Origin: Chloroflexota bacterium
GTDB taxonomy: Bacteria > Chloroflexota > Limnocylindria > QHBO01
Length of the DNA stretch: 64,000 nt
Reading direction: 5' to 3'
Assembly (NCBI GenBank): GCA_040902225.1
Contig: JBBDXT010000004.1
Coordinates: 640,965 to 704,964, forward strand
In this document: piece after piece, positions 1-8,496 of the stretch
Layout: each line of letters begins with the position of its first letter
Numbering within the stretch: the stretch's first letter is position 1
Program-made: the position numbers and the translations under genes
Notes under the pieces: model-generated
Databases searched by the model: none
What the model was told of the DNA's origin: nothing
What the model saw: only the letters and a program-made list of their open reading frames with translations

Positions 1-3000
1 CTGGCCCTGGAACTTGTCGACCGTGCCGACCCGAGCGTGCGGGAGGAGGCGCTGGATGGCGCCCACCTGCGCGTTGTACGGCGTGACGATGACGAGCTCG
101 TCCCAGCCGATGCGCAGTTCGGCGCCGTGGTGGTCGACCCACGTCGCGCCCTCATCGACCAGCGAGCGTGCCAACGCCGCGATGACTGCGGCCTCCTCCT
201 CGGACTCGTTGTCATTGCCGCGATGTGAAACGGGGAGCCAGCGAGGCCCGGTGCCCCCAGCGATCCCCGGTACACGGATCGCCTGGCGCTCGAGGTTCGG
301 CTCCGGCTGGAGGCGGCCGTCGTAGAAGGTCTCCGAGGTGTATCGGCACAGATCCGGGTGAAGCCGCCACGTCGTTGCGAGGAAGAGTCCCTCGGACGAG
401 GGGATGGTGGCGGCGCCATCGAGGAGATGGGCGAGTGCGGAACGCTCGGCCCCGGGTGGGTGGCTCCCCTGGATCACCTGGTCGAGCTGTTGTGGGTCAC
501 CGAGCAGCACGATGGACCTGGCAGTGTGCGATGCCGCCATGACGTTCGCGAGAGACATCTGGCCGGCCTCGTCGACGAAGAGGACGTCTACGGCATCGGC
601 CATGCTGGGGGAAGCCCAGAGCCACACCGTCCCGGCGACCAGGTTTGCTTCGCCGCTCGCAAGCGCAGAGGCGGCATGTGCCGCGTCCTTCGCGAGTGCG
701 ACCCGTTCGTCGGGATGCTTCTGCTCCTTGTCGGCCTTCTGCAGTGGGCGGACCGGAACCTCGTCCTCCGCGGCAGCGACAAGGACTTCCTTGATCAGGT
801 TGCCGATCACCTTGTGGCTGTTGGCGGTGATGCCGACTCGCTTCCCGGCCCGCAGGAGCGAGACGATCATGCGCGCGCCGGTGTACGTCTTGCCGGAGCC
901 CGGTGGTCCTTGAATCGGCAGTGTCGCGTGGTCGAGCTGGAGTGCCAGCCGGCGCGCTGCTGCCAGCTGGCTCTCCGTGGGCTGGCGCAGCTCGTCGCCC
1001 GCGGCCTGGCCGGCGCGCGGTGCGCTTCGGAGCAGCAGATCGCGGGCAGCCCGGTATCGGCCCTCGGCGTCGATCCCATGGTCGGCGACCCACTCGCCGA
1101 TCTCGTACAGACGCAGGCGCTGCTGCACGGTCCCGACGATGCCGAGCGCCACCAGGCTGGCGGGGTGCGGATCAAGAGCCAGTCGCTTGATGTCGATGGT
1201 CCGCGCCGCGTGGTCGATCGCACGCACCAAACCGATCGTCCACTCGCCGAACTTGGCGTTCGGCTTGAGCTGCGCCTTCCCAGGATCGTAGACCGCGTCA
1301 TGAACCGACACCCGGTATTCCTGCGCCGGGAAACGATAGCGCCAGACCTGCCGCCCTTTCGGGTCAGGCTCTTCGAGCGGTTCGACGGGCTCAAGGCCTC
1401 CGATCGGGTCGGTCTCCTCGATCAGCTGGCTCGCATTCAGCGCAAGGAGACGGTAGAACTGCCACCAGGTCGCCTTGTCCTCGCGTCGGTGCCAGCTCAG
1501 CAGCTGGGCGAGCAGCCACGCCGCCTTCTGCTCGGTTGACCGCTCTGCTGGGTCAGCCGGCACGTCGAACGTGAGACGCGCTTCGAGCTTTGCCACTCGA
1601 TCCAGCTCGACGGCCTGCTCCTCAGCCGGGGAGGCGTCGCGCCGCGCCGGCCGACCGACGTCGGCGCCGATGGCCTGGGCGAGCTCCAGCCGTCGGGCCT
1701 CCAACCAGTCGCGGAGCTCCCGCGTGCTGATGACGTCGTCGCGGTTGTAGCGCTCGATCCGCGTCAGATGGTCGGCTGCGGGGCGCTCGCCCTCGCCCAG
1801 CTCGAGCCACTGCTCGAAGGCGACGATGCTCGAGCCCGCGTCGCGGAGATCGACCTCCCGCTCGTAGCCGTACAGCGGCTCCAGCTTCTTCAACCCGTAG
1901 CTCTCGACCGATGCGCGCAGCGCCTGGCGCACGATGCGATGCAGGTCGACCATCACCCCCCCGCGCAGCAGCCGATCGACCTCCATTTCGCGTGTGGCGT
2001 GCTTGCCCATCAGGTGCTTGAGCGCACTCGGCTCGTAGGAATGGAAGTGATAGATATGCCCGTCGGGGAAACGGTCGAGGTGCGCGGTGAAGAGGTCCAT
2101 CAGGGTCTCGAAGGCTGCCTTCTCGCCCGCGAAGGTGAACCCGCCGTCGGTATCGGTCGACCAGATCGCATGCCACTGCCCGTCGTTGTCCATCACCCCG
2201 AAGAGGTACTCCAAGCCATCTTCAAAGGCGTACGGGTCGCCCTCGATGTCGAAGAAGAGATCTCCGGCAGATGGGAGCGGGAGCGAGGCAAGGCCGCGCT
2301 CCGGATCGACCTGCTGCCCGGACTCGGGAAGGAGCAGTTCGTACTTGATGATGCCTGCCATCCGCCCCTCGAGCTGGATGCGAGCCTGCTCGCGGACCCG
2401 CTCCAGGGTCCGCTCGGTCGAACCATCGAGGGGTGGCACGAGCGGGAGCGGCAGCGTGCCGAGATGGGCCAGCGTCGTCACCGCGCGATCGACAAGGCCG
2501 CGTCGCTGTTGGCGGCCGATCCCGGCAACGAGGCTCAGGTGATCGTCGGCGCGCCGCCGTGCCTGGCACTCCACCGTCCAGCGGCAGACCTGGCAGTGCT
2601 CGACTGGATCCGGGTAGGTTCCGACGGGTGGATATGACGCGGGCCGTGCCTCAGGCCCAACCGTTTCCTCGAACCGCTGCTTGGCCGCTCGGTAGTAGGC
2701 CATGAAGTCGTCCACGCGCAGTCGAACCGTCTCGTGTGCGCTCCCCCCAAGGGCCACGTGCAACCACTCGGGCTGGATCCCCTGCAGGGCGGTGAGCTGG
2801 TCGACGTAGCTGCAGATCTGCAGGACCGCGCCCGCCTTGACATGCCTAGCCAGCTTGGTGTCGGCCACCTCGTAGTGGAATGGACCGTAGATGCTTGGCC
2901 GATCCGGCGATTCTCGCCGCAGCAGAAAGTCGGCATGGCCGCGCCATCGGCCGCGGAAGAAGGCGGCCTGGTAGATGACCTGGGCGCCCAACCGCATCGC

Positions 3001-3288
3001 CTCCACCGTCGCCGCGGCCGCCATGCGCAGCGCTTCGGCGTGGTCCGACGAGTACGCGTCCGGGGTGATCGTGACGACCGATCGACCGTCGGAGGCGAGA
3101 TCGGCCAGGTATCGCTCCTCGTGCTCCACCCCGCGCTTGCGGAGCACGTCCAGCTCGGGATCGGGGAGGTGCGGACGCTCGGCCAGCCCGGCCAGCGCGG
3201 CTCGCTCGAGCTGGCTCAGGTGCTCGCAGGCAAGGAACCCGACGAGATCGGTCGCCGAGTAGACCGGGCTGCCATCGATCAGCTGCAT
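1..3288 (-). CDS. RecB-like nuclease / SF1 helicase fusion (TM0106 family), C-terminus off window
   Basis: The frame is open for 1096 codons from ATG 3288 to the left edge, so the C-terminus is missing. An in-frame TAG at 3301-3303 fixes the start; I see no Shine-Dalgarno site. The N-terminus looks like a Cas4/RecB-type PD-(D/E)xK nuclease: Cys21, GHADF near residue 117, a D-T-K near 142, and a C-x2-C-x5-C near 230 that with Cys21 could hold an iron-sulfur cluster. A second, RNase H-like domain begins near residue 341 (LFFDIEGD). The C-terminal part is an SF1 helicase with Walker A GPPGSGKT near 794, Walker B VDEAGQ, motif III LLGDPQQ, and VDKFQGQ as the last residues in the window. The family is known from genomes but its role is unclear; DNA or RNA processing or repair is inferred. 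Confidence 0.9.
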   Translation of the reverse strand, partial: MQLIDGSPVYSATDLVGFLACEHLSQLERAALAGLAERPHLPDPELDVLRKRGVEHEERYLADLASDGRSVVTITPDAYSSDHAEALRMAAAATVEAMRLGAQVIYQAAFFRGRWRGHADFLLRRESPDRPSIYGPFHYEVADTKLARHVKAGAVLQICSYVDQLTALQGIQPEWLHVALGGSAHETVRLRVDDFMAYYRAAKQRFEETVGPEARPASYPPVGTYPDPVEHCQVCRWTVECQARRRADDHLSLVAGIGRQQRRGLVDRAVTTLAHLGTLPLPLVPPLDGSTERTLERVREQARIQLEGRMAGIIKYELLLPESGQQVDPERGLASLPLPSAGDLFFDIEGDPYAFEDGLEYLFGVMDNDGQWHAIWSTDTDGGFTFAGEKAAFETLMDLFTAHLDRFPDGHIYHFHSYEPSALKHLMGKHATREMEVDRLLRGGVMVDLHRIVRQALRASVESYGLKKLEPLYGYEREVDLRDAGSSIVAFEQWLELGEGERPAADHLTRIERYNRDDVISTRELRDWLEARRLELAQAIGADVGRPARRDASPAEEQAVELDRVAKLEARLTFDVPADPAERSTEQKAAWLLAQLLSWHRREDKATWWQFYRLLALNASQLIEETDPIGGLEPVEPLEEPDPKGRQVWRYRFPAQEYRVSVHDAVYDPGKAQLKPNAKFGEWTIGLVRAIDHAARTIDIKRLALDPHPASLVALGIVGTVQQRLRLYEIGEWVADHGIDAEGRYRAARDLLLRSAPRAGQAAGDELRQPTESQLAAARRLALQLDHATLPIQGPPGSGKTYTGARMIVSLLRAGKRVGITANSHKVIGNLIKEVLVAAAEDEVPVRPLQKADKEQKHPDERVALAKDAAHAASALASGEANLVAGTVWLWASPSMADAVDVLFVDEAGQMSLANVMAASHTARSIVLLGDPQQLDQVIQGSHPPGAERSALAHLLDGAATIPSSEGLFLATTWRLHPDLCRYTSETFYDGRLQPEPNLERQAIRVPGIAGGTGPRWLPVSHRGNDNESEEEAAVIAALARSLVDEGATWVDHHGAELRIGWDELVIVTPYNAQVGAIQRLLPHARVGTVDKFQGQ

Positions 3289-3339
3289 GCCGTTCGAAGA
3301 CTAGCCTTCTGAGCGACAGGTCGGGTGTCGCGCGAGGCG

Positions 3340-4113
3340 CTACCCTCCGACAGGCTCGCTTCGCAGAATGGTCAGTGCCCAGCCGCAGTCAGAGGTGACG
3401 CGCAGGAAGAGATCACCCACCAGCTCCGGATGCGACGTGAAGAAGTCGCCGTACAGGTTCCCCGGCGCCGGGGCAGTGCCGAGCGTGGCTCGCACCGTGG
3501 GCACCGCCTTCCCGCTTCCAGGAACCAGATCAGCAGAGATCGAACAGGCGCTGCCTCCGGGCAGCACGGCAGCGACCCAGCGCACCGCGTAGTTGGCGTC
3601 CTCGATGCGGATCGGACCGTACTCGCCGTTTCCCTCGTGGGCGAAGCCGGCGACAATCGGATTGAAGGGCAGTTCGAACGTGGCAGGCACCAGATAGGGC
3701 TTCGGCATGAAGCCGGCAGCGACCCAGCCCTCCTCGAAGGCTGGCTCCGCGGCATCCGCGTCGCGGACCAGGTACCAGCCCCAGCTGTCGGTGCGCACCG
3801 GTCCAAGCATGACCACGAGGTCGCTGCCGGTGGGCAGCAGCTTCAGCACGCCCTGGCTCAGCCCAGGTCCCGAGCGCACGCGCAGGCCGGAGGCGGCGGT
3901 GGTGACCGTCGTCCCCGCCGTGAAGGTCGGTATGTCGTCGGGTCCGGGGGTTGGCACCGGCGTGGCGGTGGCGGGCGGGTCCGATGTCGATGGCTGCACG
4001 CTTGCCGCCTGCGATGCGTCGGCGCTCGACGACGGGGAGGCGCTCGGCGATCCGAAGAGGCAGCCAGAGAGCAGCGTCGAGAGGGCCAGGGCGATTGGAG
4101 CGGGGCGTCGCAT
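3340..4113 (-). CDS. Secreted lipoprotein with SH3-like domain
   Basis: A 257-residue protein with a lipoprotein signal peptide: basic MRR start, hydrophobic core, and lipobox L-S-G-C with the lipidated Cys at 18. A Ser/Ala/Pro/Thr-rich linker (about 20-62) follows, then a bacterial SH3-like segment (about 66-140) containing the LRVRSGPG signature typical of SH3b domains. The C-terminal half is not recognised. Such proteins usually sit on the outer face of the membrane and bind envelope polymers; the function here is unknown. It is divergent from msrB, with only 25-34 bases between the starts, and both are preceded by leaderless-type -10 elements. Confidence 0.85.
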   Translation of the reverse strand: MRRPAPIALALSTLLSGCLFGSPSASPSSSADASQAASVQPSTSDPPATATPVPTPGPDDIPTFTAGTTVTTAASGLRVRSGPGLSQGVLKLLPTGSDLVVMLGPVRTDSWGWYLVRDADAAEPAFEEGWVAAGFMPKPYLVPATFELPFNPIVAGFAHEGNGEYGPIRIEDANYAVRWVAAVLPGGSACSISADLVPGSGKAVPTVRATLGTAPAPGNLYGDFFTSHPELVGDLFLRVTSDCGWALTILRSEPVGG

Positions 4114-4119
4114 GCGGGC

Positions 4120-4125
4120 AGCCTA
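4120..4125 (-). promoter_or_regulatory. -10 element TAGGCT for the lipoprotein gene
   Basis: TAGGCT on the minus strand ends 6 bases before ATG 4113. There is no room for a ribosome binding site, so the transcript is probably leaderless. Confidence 0.55.
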
Positions 4126-4134
4126 ACGCAACGC

Positions 4135-4140
4135 TACGAT
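4135..4140 (+). promoter_or_regulatory. -10 element TACGAT for msrB
   Basis: GCTACGAT overlaps the upstream ATG at 4139 and ends 7 bases before ATG 4148. The 14-base string 4131-4144 is repeated exactly at 48577-48590 in front of ruvC. Confidence 0.6.
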
Positions 4141-4147
4141 GCTGGAC

Positions 4148-4552
4148 ATGACCACCAAGATCACCAAGACCGATACCGACTGGGCCCGCGACCTCACCCC
4201 GGAGCAGTTCCATATCCTGCGCGAGAAGGGAACCGAGCGGGCATTCACAGGAGCCTACTGGGACGAGCATCGGCCCGGCGTCTACCGATGCGCCGGCTGT
4301 GGTGCCGATCTCTTCACCTCGGACACCAAATTCGACTCTCGCAGTGGCTGGCCGAGCTTTTACGCCCCGGCTGACCCGGCGGCCGTGGAGGTCGAGAGCG
4401 ACCGGGCCTTCTTCATGGTGCGCAACGAGGTGCACTGCTCCGCCTGCGGGGGGCACCTCGGGCATGTCTTCGATGACGGGCCGAACCCCACCGGCCTGCG
4501 TTACTGCATCAACTCGGCAGCCCTGCAGCTCGAGCCGAAGCCTGAGGAGTAA
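4148..4552 (+). CDS. msrB: Peptide-methionine (R)-S-oxide reductase MsrB
   Basis: Reduces the R epimer of methionine sulfoxide in oxidised proteins. The 134-residue protein has the MsrB fold signatures: two CxxC zinc-binding pairs (CAGC and CSAC), the SGWPSF motif, GHVFDDGP, and the C-terminal RYCINS segment carrying the catalytic Cys. Length matches single-domain MsrB. An upstream in-frame ATG at 4139 would add three residues, but it lies inside the TACGAT -10 element, so I prefer ATG 4148. No resolving Cys beyond the usual ones is evident. It stands alone, divergent from the lipoprotein gene. Confidence 0.96.
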   Translation: MTTKITKTDTDWARDLTPEQFHILREKGTERAFTGAYWDEHRPGVYRCAGCGADLFTSDTKFDSRSGWPSFYAPADPAAVEVESDRAFFMVRNEVHCSACGGHLGHVFDDGPNPTGLRYCINSAALQLEPKPEE

Positions 4553-4564
4553 CGGGCTCCCGCC

Positions 4565-6130
4565 TCAGCGCACCTGGTCAGTCACGTCGATGTAGGTGTA
4601 GATGTCTGACTGGTCGGGCCAGATGTAGTTGCGGTCCGGCAGGATCGGCAGATCGAGGCCGAACTCTGCGTTGAAGAGGACGCGGAACTGGTTGACCAGC
4701 GAGATGGAGGAGTAGAAGCCGGCCTCCTCCGGGTCCTTGTCCGGCAGGTAGACGGCATTGAGGATCTCGAACTTCATCCTCAGCACCTCGGGCGAGGCGG
4801 TCCTCCAGTCGTAGCCGCGCTCGTTGCGGCGATAACCAGGCGGCCACGGTCCCTCGTCTCCCAGCAGCATGATGATCGGCCGCTCGTCCGCGGGCACGTC
4901 CAGCAGCTGGTCGACCCATTCGAGCATCTGCGCATTGGTGTACTTCAGCTGCTCGACGTACGCCTCCTCGTGCGTCAGCTCACGCTCTTCGTCAGCGGTG
5001 ATGAAGCGGCCGTCAGGATGGAAGACATACGGCTCATGGTTGAGCGCCAGCTGGGTGTGGATGAACTTCGGGCCGCCCAGCGTCGAGGCGCGTCGCAGTG
5101 AGCGCAGCTCGTAGACGGTCTGGTTGTAGCGGTTGCGGCGCCAGTCGTAGGGCGCCTCCGGACCCAGGTCCTCGAAGACGCGCAGGATCGTCGCGCGCTG
5201 GAGCACCTCCAGGAACTCGGAGGTGAGCTTGTCGTAGACGTAGTTGATTTCGGCCGAGGGATGCTGGCCCATCGGGTTCCAGAAGGTCCCAGCGTAGATG
5301 AAGCGGTAGCCGAGGCCGTCGAGGAACTGCTGCACCTCGAACGGAGACCGGAGCGCGCGGTAGATCGGGCCCCAGTCGTCCGCATCCTTTGCTTGCTCGC
5401 GCAATGCAGGACCGTCGAGATACTCCAGGTCGCGCGCCGCCTGGATCGCCGGGGCCGTCTTCAGGTAGTTGGCGGTGGAATCCTCCGCGATGTAGAAGCC
5501 GCGGTCGCGCAGGGCGTCAAGGAACGGTGAGTTGTCGTAATCGAAGTCATCCTTGAGCACCCTCCCTGACCCGTACTCCTCGAGGATGATCCAGTACACG
5601 TCTCTGCGATTCACCGGGACAGGCGCCTCGCCGCTGGCCGTGACCCCCGACCCGCTGTTCGCGGCGGTCGGCCGGACGTTGAAGACGAATGCGCCGATGG
5701 TCACCAGGTTGAAGAGGAGCGCCAGCCCGGTGATCACGTTCAGCGGCAGCGACAGACGACCCGCCAGGGCATGGAAGCGCCAGATGAAGGACAGGCCGAT
5801 GACGGCGACGAGCAGCCACGCGACGATCAGCACCCATTGCCCGAGGAGCATCGTCCCGAGCCAATCCCAGGCCATGCCGTAGGTGAAGAAGAGGACGAGC
5901 AGCAGCAAACTGGCCAGGCCGGCGGCTGCCCAGGCGCTGGTGAGGGCCCCGACGATTCCCATCACGATCAGCGTCGCCACGATGCAGATCGCGAGCGGTC
6001 CGAAGATCTCGGCCGGGGCGATCGCCTCCTGCACGTTCTGGGCGTACAGGTAGATCACCGGGTAGGCCGCGGCCAGGACCGTGTAGATAGGCAGGCCCGG
6101 CACGCGACGGACCCAGGTCGGGGCAATCAC
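4565..6130 (-). CDS. Membrane-anchored sulfatase-like hydrolase
   Basis: A 521-residue protein. The first ~160 residues hold four or five hydrophobic segments; the rest is an extracytoplasmic domain of the alkaline phosphatase/sulfatase superfamily type. It begins with DVYWIILEEYGSG, the usual place of the first metal-binding acidic residues, and carries a late LLGDEGP and an intermediate NHEPY with a conserved His. I do not see the Cys/Ser-x-P-x-R formylglycine motif of true sulfatases, so an LTA-synthase-like or phosphoglycerol-transferase-like enzyme, or a divergent hydrolase, is as likely. The start is GTG 6130. The product probably acts on cell-surface polymers. Confidence 0.75.
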   Translation of the reverse strand: MIAPTWVRRVPGLPIYTVLAAAYPVIYLYAQNVQEAIAPAEIFGPLAICIVATLIVMGIVGALTSAWAAAGLASLLLLVLFFTYGMAWDWLGTMLLGQWVLIVAWLLVAVIGLSFIWRFHALAGRLSLPLNVITGLALLFNLVTIGAFVFNVRPTAANSGSGVTASGEAPVPVNRRDVYWIILEEYGSGRVLKDDFDYDNSPFLDALRDRGFYIAEDSTANYLKTAPAIQAARDLEYLDGPALREQAKDADDWGPIYRALRSPFEVQQFLDGLGYRFIYAGTFWNPMGQHPSAEINYVYDKLTSEFLEVLQRATILRVFEDLGPEAPYDWRRNRYNQTVYELRSLRRASTLGGPKFIHTQLALNHEPYVFHPDGRFITADEERELTHEEAYVEQLKYTNAQMLEWVDQLLDVPADERPIIMLLGDEGPWPPGYRRNERGYDWRTASPEVLRMKFEILNAVYLPDKDPEEAGFYSSISLVNQFRVLFNAEFGLDLPILPDRNYIWPDQSDIYTYIDVTDQVR

Positions 6131-6193
6131 TAAGCGGGGATTGTGGCACGGCAGGTCGTTGACCGGGGCTCGACGATCAGCGATGCTGCGGCC

Positions 6194-7081
6194 ATGGTCG
6201 TGCCCACCATGGACCTGCGTTTACGCGACGGGCGGTCGCTGGACGTCTTCCTGGACGGCCCAGCGACCGGCACGCCGCTCGTCTATCACTTCGGGACACC
6301 GGCCGCCGGTGGCCCGACCTTCGCACCAATCGTCGACGCGCTGGCGGAGCGTGGCCTCCGCTATGTCAGCTTCTCCCGCCCCGGGTATGGATCGTCGACG
6401 CGGCGGCCGGGTCGTGACGTTGCGGATGTCGTGGACGACACCGTGGCCGTGCTCGACGCCATCGGCGCGGAGCGCTGTCATGTCATCGGCTGGTCTGGAG
6501 GGGGACCGCATGCCCTCGCCTGTGCAGCTCGGATGCCCGCGCGGGTGGTCAGCGTCGCGACCATCGGCAGTATCGCGCCCTATCCGGCCGAAGGACTCGA
6601 TTGGATCGCGGGGATGGGGGCCGAGAACGTGGAGGAGTTCGAGGCGGCACTGACCGGGTCCACGGAGCTGATCGCGTTCAAGGAGCGAGTCGCTCCTGTG
6701 TTTCGCGACGTGACGCCCGAGCAGGTGGCGGAGGCGTTCGGCGACCTCATCGACGACGTGGACCGCGCGTCACTCACCGGTCCCTTCTCGGAGTGGATGG
6801 CGGACGACATGCACGAGGCCCTGCGCATCGGCTATTGGGGCTGGTTCGACGACGACATGGCCTTCACGCGACCGTGGGGCTTCGCGCTCGACGAGATCCG
6901 CGTGCCCGTCTTCATCTGGCAGGGGGGGCATGACCGGATGGTGCCGTTCGCCCACGGGGAGTGGCTGGCCGCCCACATCCCCGGGGCGCAGGCCCGTCTC
7001 TTCCCGGAGCACGGTCACCTGACGCTGGCGGTCGACTCCATCGGGCGCATAGTGGATGAGATGTTGTCCGTAGGCCTATGA
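6194..7081 (+). CDS. Alpha/beta hydrolase
   Basis: An alpha/beta-hydrolase-fold protein with a visible triad: nucleophile Ser in GWSGGG, Asp in GGHDRMVP, and His in PEHGHL near the C-terminus. The oxyanion loop YHFGTPAAGG follows the first strands. The substrate cannot be told. The frame is open from GTG 6143; ATG 6194 or ATG 6209 gives a typical N-terminus (MDLRLRDGR), and I chose 6194. The stop overlaps the start of the next gene (ATGA), making a three-gene operon with the secreted protein and the DUF5946 gene. Confidence 0.85.
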   Translation: MVVPTMDLRLRDGRSLDVFLDGPATGTPLVYHFGTPAAGGPTFAPIVDALAERGLRYVSFSRPGYGSSTRRPGRDVADVVDDTVAVLDAIGAERCHVIGWSGGGPHALACAARMPARVVSVATIGSIAPYPAEGLDWIAGMGAENVEEFEAALTGSTELIAFKERVAPVFRDVTPEQVAEAFGDLIDDVDRASLTGPFSEWMADDMHEALRIGYWGWFDDDMAFTRPWGFALDEIRVPVFIWQGGHDRMVPFAHGEWLAAHIPGAQARLFPEHGHLTLAVDSIGRIVDEMLSVGL

Positions 7082-7998
7082 GGGTCCGCGCCACCTCCAC
7101 GCCGGGCTTGCTGCTGGCGCTGGCGGTGCTGAACCTTACAACTGCGGGAAGTTTGGTGGCCGTCGCGACGGCAAAGCTGACCGCTGGGGTCGTCACTCCG
7201 ACCTCGGGCACGACGGCAACGTCGTTCCAGTTCTCGGTGCATTTCGTCGGAAGCACCACCGATGAGGCTGTGACCGTCACCGCATCGGTGGCAGGCCGCA
7301 CGGTGCCGCTGTCCCGTGCCTCAGGCACAGCGCGGAACGGGACATGGACCGGCTCGTCGACCCTGCCCGTGGGCAGCTGGACTGTGACGTATCGATCCAC
7401 GAGCACGGGGCTAACGAATCCAACCTTCAGGATGCCTGGCCAGGTGGTGGTGACCACGCCGACACCCTCTCCCACGCCTCGGCCGACGCCGCGGCCCACC
7501 CCCAGGCCGACGGCAAGGCCTACATCGGTGCCCGCCACGGCCACACCGAGACCCGGCAGCTCGGGCTCGCCGGCCGTCTCACCGACCCCGTTTGGAACCA
7601 CCCTCACCGACCCGAGCGGCCTGCCGTCGGGCTCCGACAGCGCCCCTTCCTCACAGGAGCCGACCGCGTCGCCGAGCCAGTCCCTCGCGCCGGGCGAGGG
7701 TCCGCCGGGCTCCCGACCCTTGAATGTCCCGCTCGAGGGCGTCGTGGCGATCGGCCTGCTCGGGGCGGTCACCGCGGCAGCTGCGATGGGGGAGCGGCGT
7801 CGCCGTCAAGCGGTCCAGGCGTTCCGAGCCGCAGAGGCTTCGGCCGAGGGAGCGCCGCCATCGCAGGGTGAAGATCTCGACGAGGGGTGGGCATACGACA
7901 TTGCCGACGAGGAGACCGTCGCCACGATCGATTACAACGCCCCCGACGAGCCCCCCGACGAAGCCCCTGACGAAGCCCCTGACCTGGCGAGCAGATGA
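7078..7998 (+). CDS. Secreted or membrane-tethered Thr/Pro-rich protein
   Basis: A 306-residue protein not assigned to a family. It has a hydrophobic signal-like N-terminus (about 10-32), a ~90-residue extracellular beta-rich region, then a Pro/Thr/Arg/Ser stalk with repeated PRPT units (about 125-215). A single membrane segment at about 220-240 is followed by four consecutive Arg and an acidic cytoplasmic tail ending in repeats of D-E-A-P. This is a type I membrane layout: outside head, stalk, anchor, short inside tail. ATGA overlaps at both ends couple it to the hydrolase and the DUF5946 gene. Confidence 0.7.
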   Translation: MRVRATSTPGLLLALAVLNLTTAGSLVAVATAKLTAGVVTPTSGTTATSFQFSVHFVGSTTDEAVTVTASVAGRTVPLSRASGTARNGTWTGSSTLPVGSWTVTYRSTSTGLTNPTFRMPGQVVVTTPTPSPTPRPTPRPTPRPTARPTSVPATATPRPGSSGSPAVSPTPFGTTLTDPSGLPSGSDSAPSSQEPTASPSQSLAPGEGPPGSRPLNVPLEGVVAIGLLGAVTAAAAMGERRRRQAVQAFRAAEASAEGAPPSQGEDLDEGWAYDIADEETVATIDYNAPDEPPDEAPDEAPDLASR

Positions 7999-8495
7999 CT
8001 CCGGTGGTCATCTGTCCCGGGTGCCGGGGAGCGGTTCCCGACATCCAGGAGATCCGGCGGCAGGCGTACATCGGCTCGGCGCCGGGCTGCTGGCTGCTCT
8101 ACAGCGAGGTGCTTGCACGCGAATATGGCGACTTCCGCTACGCGCCCGCACACCAGCTGACCGTGGACGCCTACGCCGTGCAGCACCCGGGCGTGGCCGA
8201 GCGGCGTTCGGCGCAGTCGGTGGCGATCCACCTGGTCGGGCTGTGCCTCAGCCTCGAGCGTGGTCGCGAGGCCACGGAGCTGCCCCGCCTCCGGCAGCGC
8301 CTGGCGGCGCCCAAGCGCATCTTCCCGTGGCTCGTCCCGCCGGCCTCCGTGGGTGAGGTCACGGTGGTGGATGTCCACGCGGCTGAGACGCCTGAGGCCC
8401 ATCGCGCCACGGTGGACCGCTGGGCGCAATCGGCCTGGGAGGCCTGGTCGCCGCATCACGCCCGGGTCCGTGCCTGGGCCGACGAGCTGAACTGA
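7995..8495 (+). CDS. DUF5946 family protein
   Basis: A 166-residue cytosolic protein matching the DUF5946 pattern as I remember it: an N-terminal CPGC knuckle, a short region ending in PGCW, then a His-rich conserved core (HQLTVDAYAVQHPG, followed by AIHLVGLCL). The conserved Cys and His residues suggest a metal site. No function has been established. It starts by ATGA overlap with the upstream gene and ends head-to-head with the minus-strand membrane protein, with one base between the two stop codons. Confidence 0.75.
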   Translation: MTPVVICPGCRGAVPDIQEIRRQAYIGSAPGCWLLYSEVLAREYGDFRYAPAHQLTVDAYAVQHPGVAERRSAQSVAIHLVGLCLSLERGREATELPRLRQRLAAPKRIFPWLVPPASVGEVTVVDVHAAETPEAHRATVDRWAQSAWEAWSPHHARVRAWADELN

Positions 8496-8496
8496 C

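Noticed and set aside
358-1539. Long plus-strand open frame opposite the helicase gene
   Set aside because: The minus strand reads a continuous helicase with ordered motifs. The plus frame is Arg/Gly-rich and is a GC-driven shadow.
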